A DNA stretch of 64,000 nt from contig CALYBL010000029.1 in the NCBI GenBank assembly GCA_944412495.1, positions 62,001 to 126,000 of the forward strand. Direction: 5' to 3'. Positions 63,501 through 64,000 of the stretch are shown piece after piece (position 1 is the first letter of the stretch; every line of letters starts with the position of its first letter). The position numbers were made by a program, and so were the translations under genes. Origin of the DNA: an uncultured Clostridia bacterium (GTDB lineage: Bacteria; Bacillota; Clostridia; Oscillospirales; Acutalibacteraceae). Under the pieces are notes generated by a model. That model was not told where the DNA came from. It worked only from the letters and a program-made list of their open reading frames with translations, and ran no database searches.

Positions 63501-64000
63501 TTCGGTAAGACGGTCGTTTGCCGCCGAAAGCCCGGTCGTCTCTACATCAAAAACGACAAACGCGTCCGACGTGGTGTTTAAGCTTTCGCCCGTCACGGCG
63601 CCTATCATATCATTTACAAAATACGCCTCAACACCGTATATCACCTTAAAATCGCCGCCGGACTTGCGTATGCTTTTTACCGCGAGCATTGCTTCCGGAA
63701 AAGCCTGCACTACGCCATGGTCGGTTATGGCAACGGCCCTATGGCCCCATTTGTAGGCGCGGTTTATGAGGTCGGTCGCGCTGGTTATGGCGTCCATGCT
63801 CGACATATTGGTGTGCATGTGCAGCTCAACGCGTTTCTCGTCGGCCGTATCCATGCGCACGTACGGCTCCACCGCCGATATGTCTCTCGGCCTTATGGTG
63901 TATTCCTTTTCAAATGCATCGTCCGTCATGGTGCCGTTTACAAGCACCGTCATGCCGTTTTCCAGTGGGTCGAGCGCTTTGGCGTCGTTTTTCCTGAGAT
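60510..64000 (-). CDS. polC: PolC-type DNA polymerase III alpha subunit, N terminus missing
   Basis: The reading frame is open through base 64000, so about 1163 codons are visible; PolC is usually about 1440 residues, and roughly 270 N-terminal residues lie outside. From the first visible Met (63953) the PHP domain starts near residue 42 ([15 protein letters not shown]) and is split by a DEDDh proofreading exonuclease ([20 protein letters not shown], 134-153). A zinc knuckle (CPKCKYSE and [10 protein letters not shown]) and the polymerase core with [12 protein letters not shown] follow. It replicates the chromosome. The C terminus ends in NQMTLF, a beta-clamp-binding peptide (QMTLF). Confidence 0.96.
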   Translation of the reverse strand, partial: LRKNDAKALDPLENGMTVLVNGTMTDDAFEKEYTIRPRDISAVEPYVRMDTADEKRVELHMHTNMSSMDAITSATDLINRAYKWGHRAVAITDHGVVQAFPEAMLAVKSIRKSGGDFKVIYGVEAYFVNDMIGAVTGESLNTTSDAFVVFDVETTGLSAANDRLTEIGAVKVVNGEITASFNTFVNPERPIPQKITELTSITNEMVKDAPKEEEAVRSFLEFAGESAVYVAHNASFDISFIKSACGRHGIAFDPAFIDTVVMARALMKDLRNYKLDTVAKALSLGDFHHHRACDDADILARIFLRFLEMLPGGCKTVSEINTALTGSDVKRLPSKHQIILVKNAAGLKNLYRLISASHLDYFYKKPLIPKTLLNKHREGLILGSACEAGELYDAIKLGRPWGELLSIAEYYDYLEIQPVSNNLFLVDEGIVKDENQIREFNKTVVRLGEKLKKPVVATCDVHFMDRDDAVYRSILQAGQGFKDADRATPLYLRTTDEMLKEFEYLGREKAYEVVVTNTNKIADMIDGDILPIPDGNFPPSIDGADDTLKTTTMNRAREIYGDPLPEIIEQRLEKELGSIINNGFSVMYVTAQKLVADSEEHGYLVGSRGSVGSSLVAAMAGISEVNPMAPHYVCPKCKYSEFFTDGSVGSGFDLPEKKCPKCGAELSRDGHDIPFETFLGFKGDKTPDIDLNFSGEYQSYAHKFTETLFGRENVFKAGTISTVAEKTAFGFVKKYAEERGMILNKAETNRLVKGCTGIKRTTGQHPGGMVVIPRDKDVYDFTPVQHPADDTSSDTITTHFDFHSLHDTILKLDILGHDVPTIYKYLEEYTGKPVMDVPMSDKKVMSLFTSPAALGITPEDIDCQTGSLSLPELGTSFVRQMLMETQPKTFSDLLQISGLSHGTDVWNGNAQDLIKDGTCTISEVIGTRDSIMIYLIHKGLEPSMAFNIMEIVRKGKATKLLTEEHLSAMREHNVPEWYIDSCMKIKYMFPKAHAAAYMISALRLGWYKVYYPAEYYAAYFSARGEDIDAKTVLGGLPVVVSKMNEIKMKGREATAKENATFSTLQIVREMLSRGISFLPVDFYKSKSQKYLVEDGNIRLPFGSLSGVGEAAADSLEQAAQKGEYLSKEELQYTANVSKTVMEAMNEIGTLDFLPDSNQMTLF

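Overview
The window looks like chromosome from a spore-forming, anaerobic member of the Clostridia (Oscillospirales-like; genus not assignable from sequence alone). The evidence is sigK with a pro-sequence, a spoIVFA-spoIVFB pair, a clostridial [FeFe]-hydrogenase, PolC, the sufCDSUB order, Veg and IreB. Most genes are on the minus strand. Plus-strand genes are ireB and its neighbour, the HxlR regulator, eno, a small membrane protein and an HTH-methyltransferase. Ile is mostly ATA in the core genes. Non-ATG starts behind strong Shine-Dalgarno (SD) sites are common.

Layout: 0.0-4 kb, a partial ABC transporter, pro-sigma-K, and a PadR/HAAS membrane regulator pair with a textbook promoter. 4.2-6.8 kb, the ylxM-ffh-rpsP-khpA operon for protein targeting and translation. 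7.5-8.6 kb, pyrB carrying a PyrI-like zinc tail. 8.9-13.7 kb, a probably acquired island: a divergent HxlR regulator and a five-gene operon (NAD(P)-binding oxidoreductase, MBL-like protein, FMN-binding/ferredoxin protein, zinc macrodomain, class M sirtuin), with three copies of a 20-bp dyad between them. 13.9-20.2 kb, an XRE membrane regulator, the TIGR03960/TIGR03936 radical-SAM pair interrupted by a dead NUDIX gene, and spoIVFA-spoIVFB. 20.3-27.5 kb, ireB, veg, two small conserved unknowns, a hydrogenase, a two-component system and lgt.

27.6-36.9 kb holds split transketolase and a cell-division/envelope cluster (adaptor, yggS, sepF, divIVA, lspA, RluA-type synthase, HAD phosphatase), then miaA. 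37.3-44.2 kb is miaB - YlbF/YmcA-type gene - mutS - mutL. 44.6-49.6 kb is the sufCDSUB iron-sulfur operon. 49.9-50.1 kb has two tandem 114-bp repeats between sufC and eno. 53.6-64 kb has a MetRS-like ligase with altered signature motifs, an HTH-methyltransferase, a DUF362 protein, a lipoprotein, class II fructose-bisphosphate aldolase and a polC running off the end.

The most interesting unit is the sirtuin-macrodomain island. Class M sirtuins add ADP-ribose and zinc macrodomains remove it. The lipoylated carrier and lipoate ligase that usually accompany them are absent here, and an FMN/ferredoxin protein and NAD(P)-binding enzymes lie in the operon instead. No tRNA, rRNA, CRISPR array or intact insertion sequence was seen.
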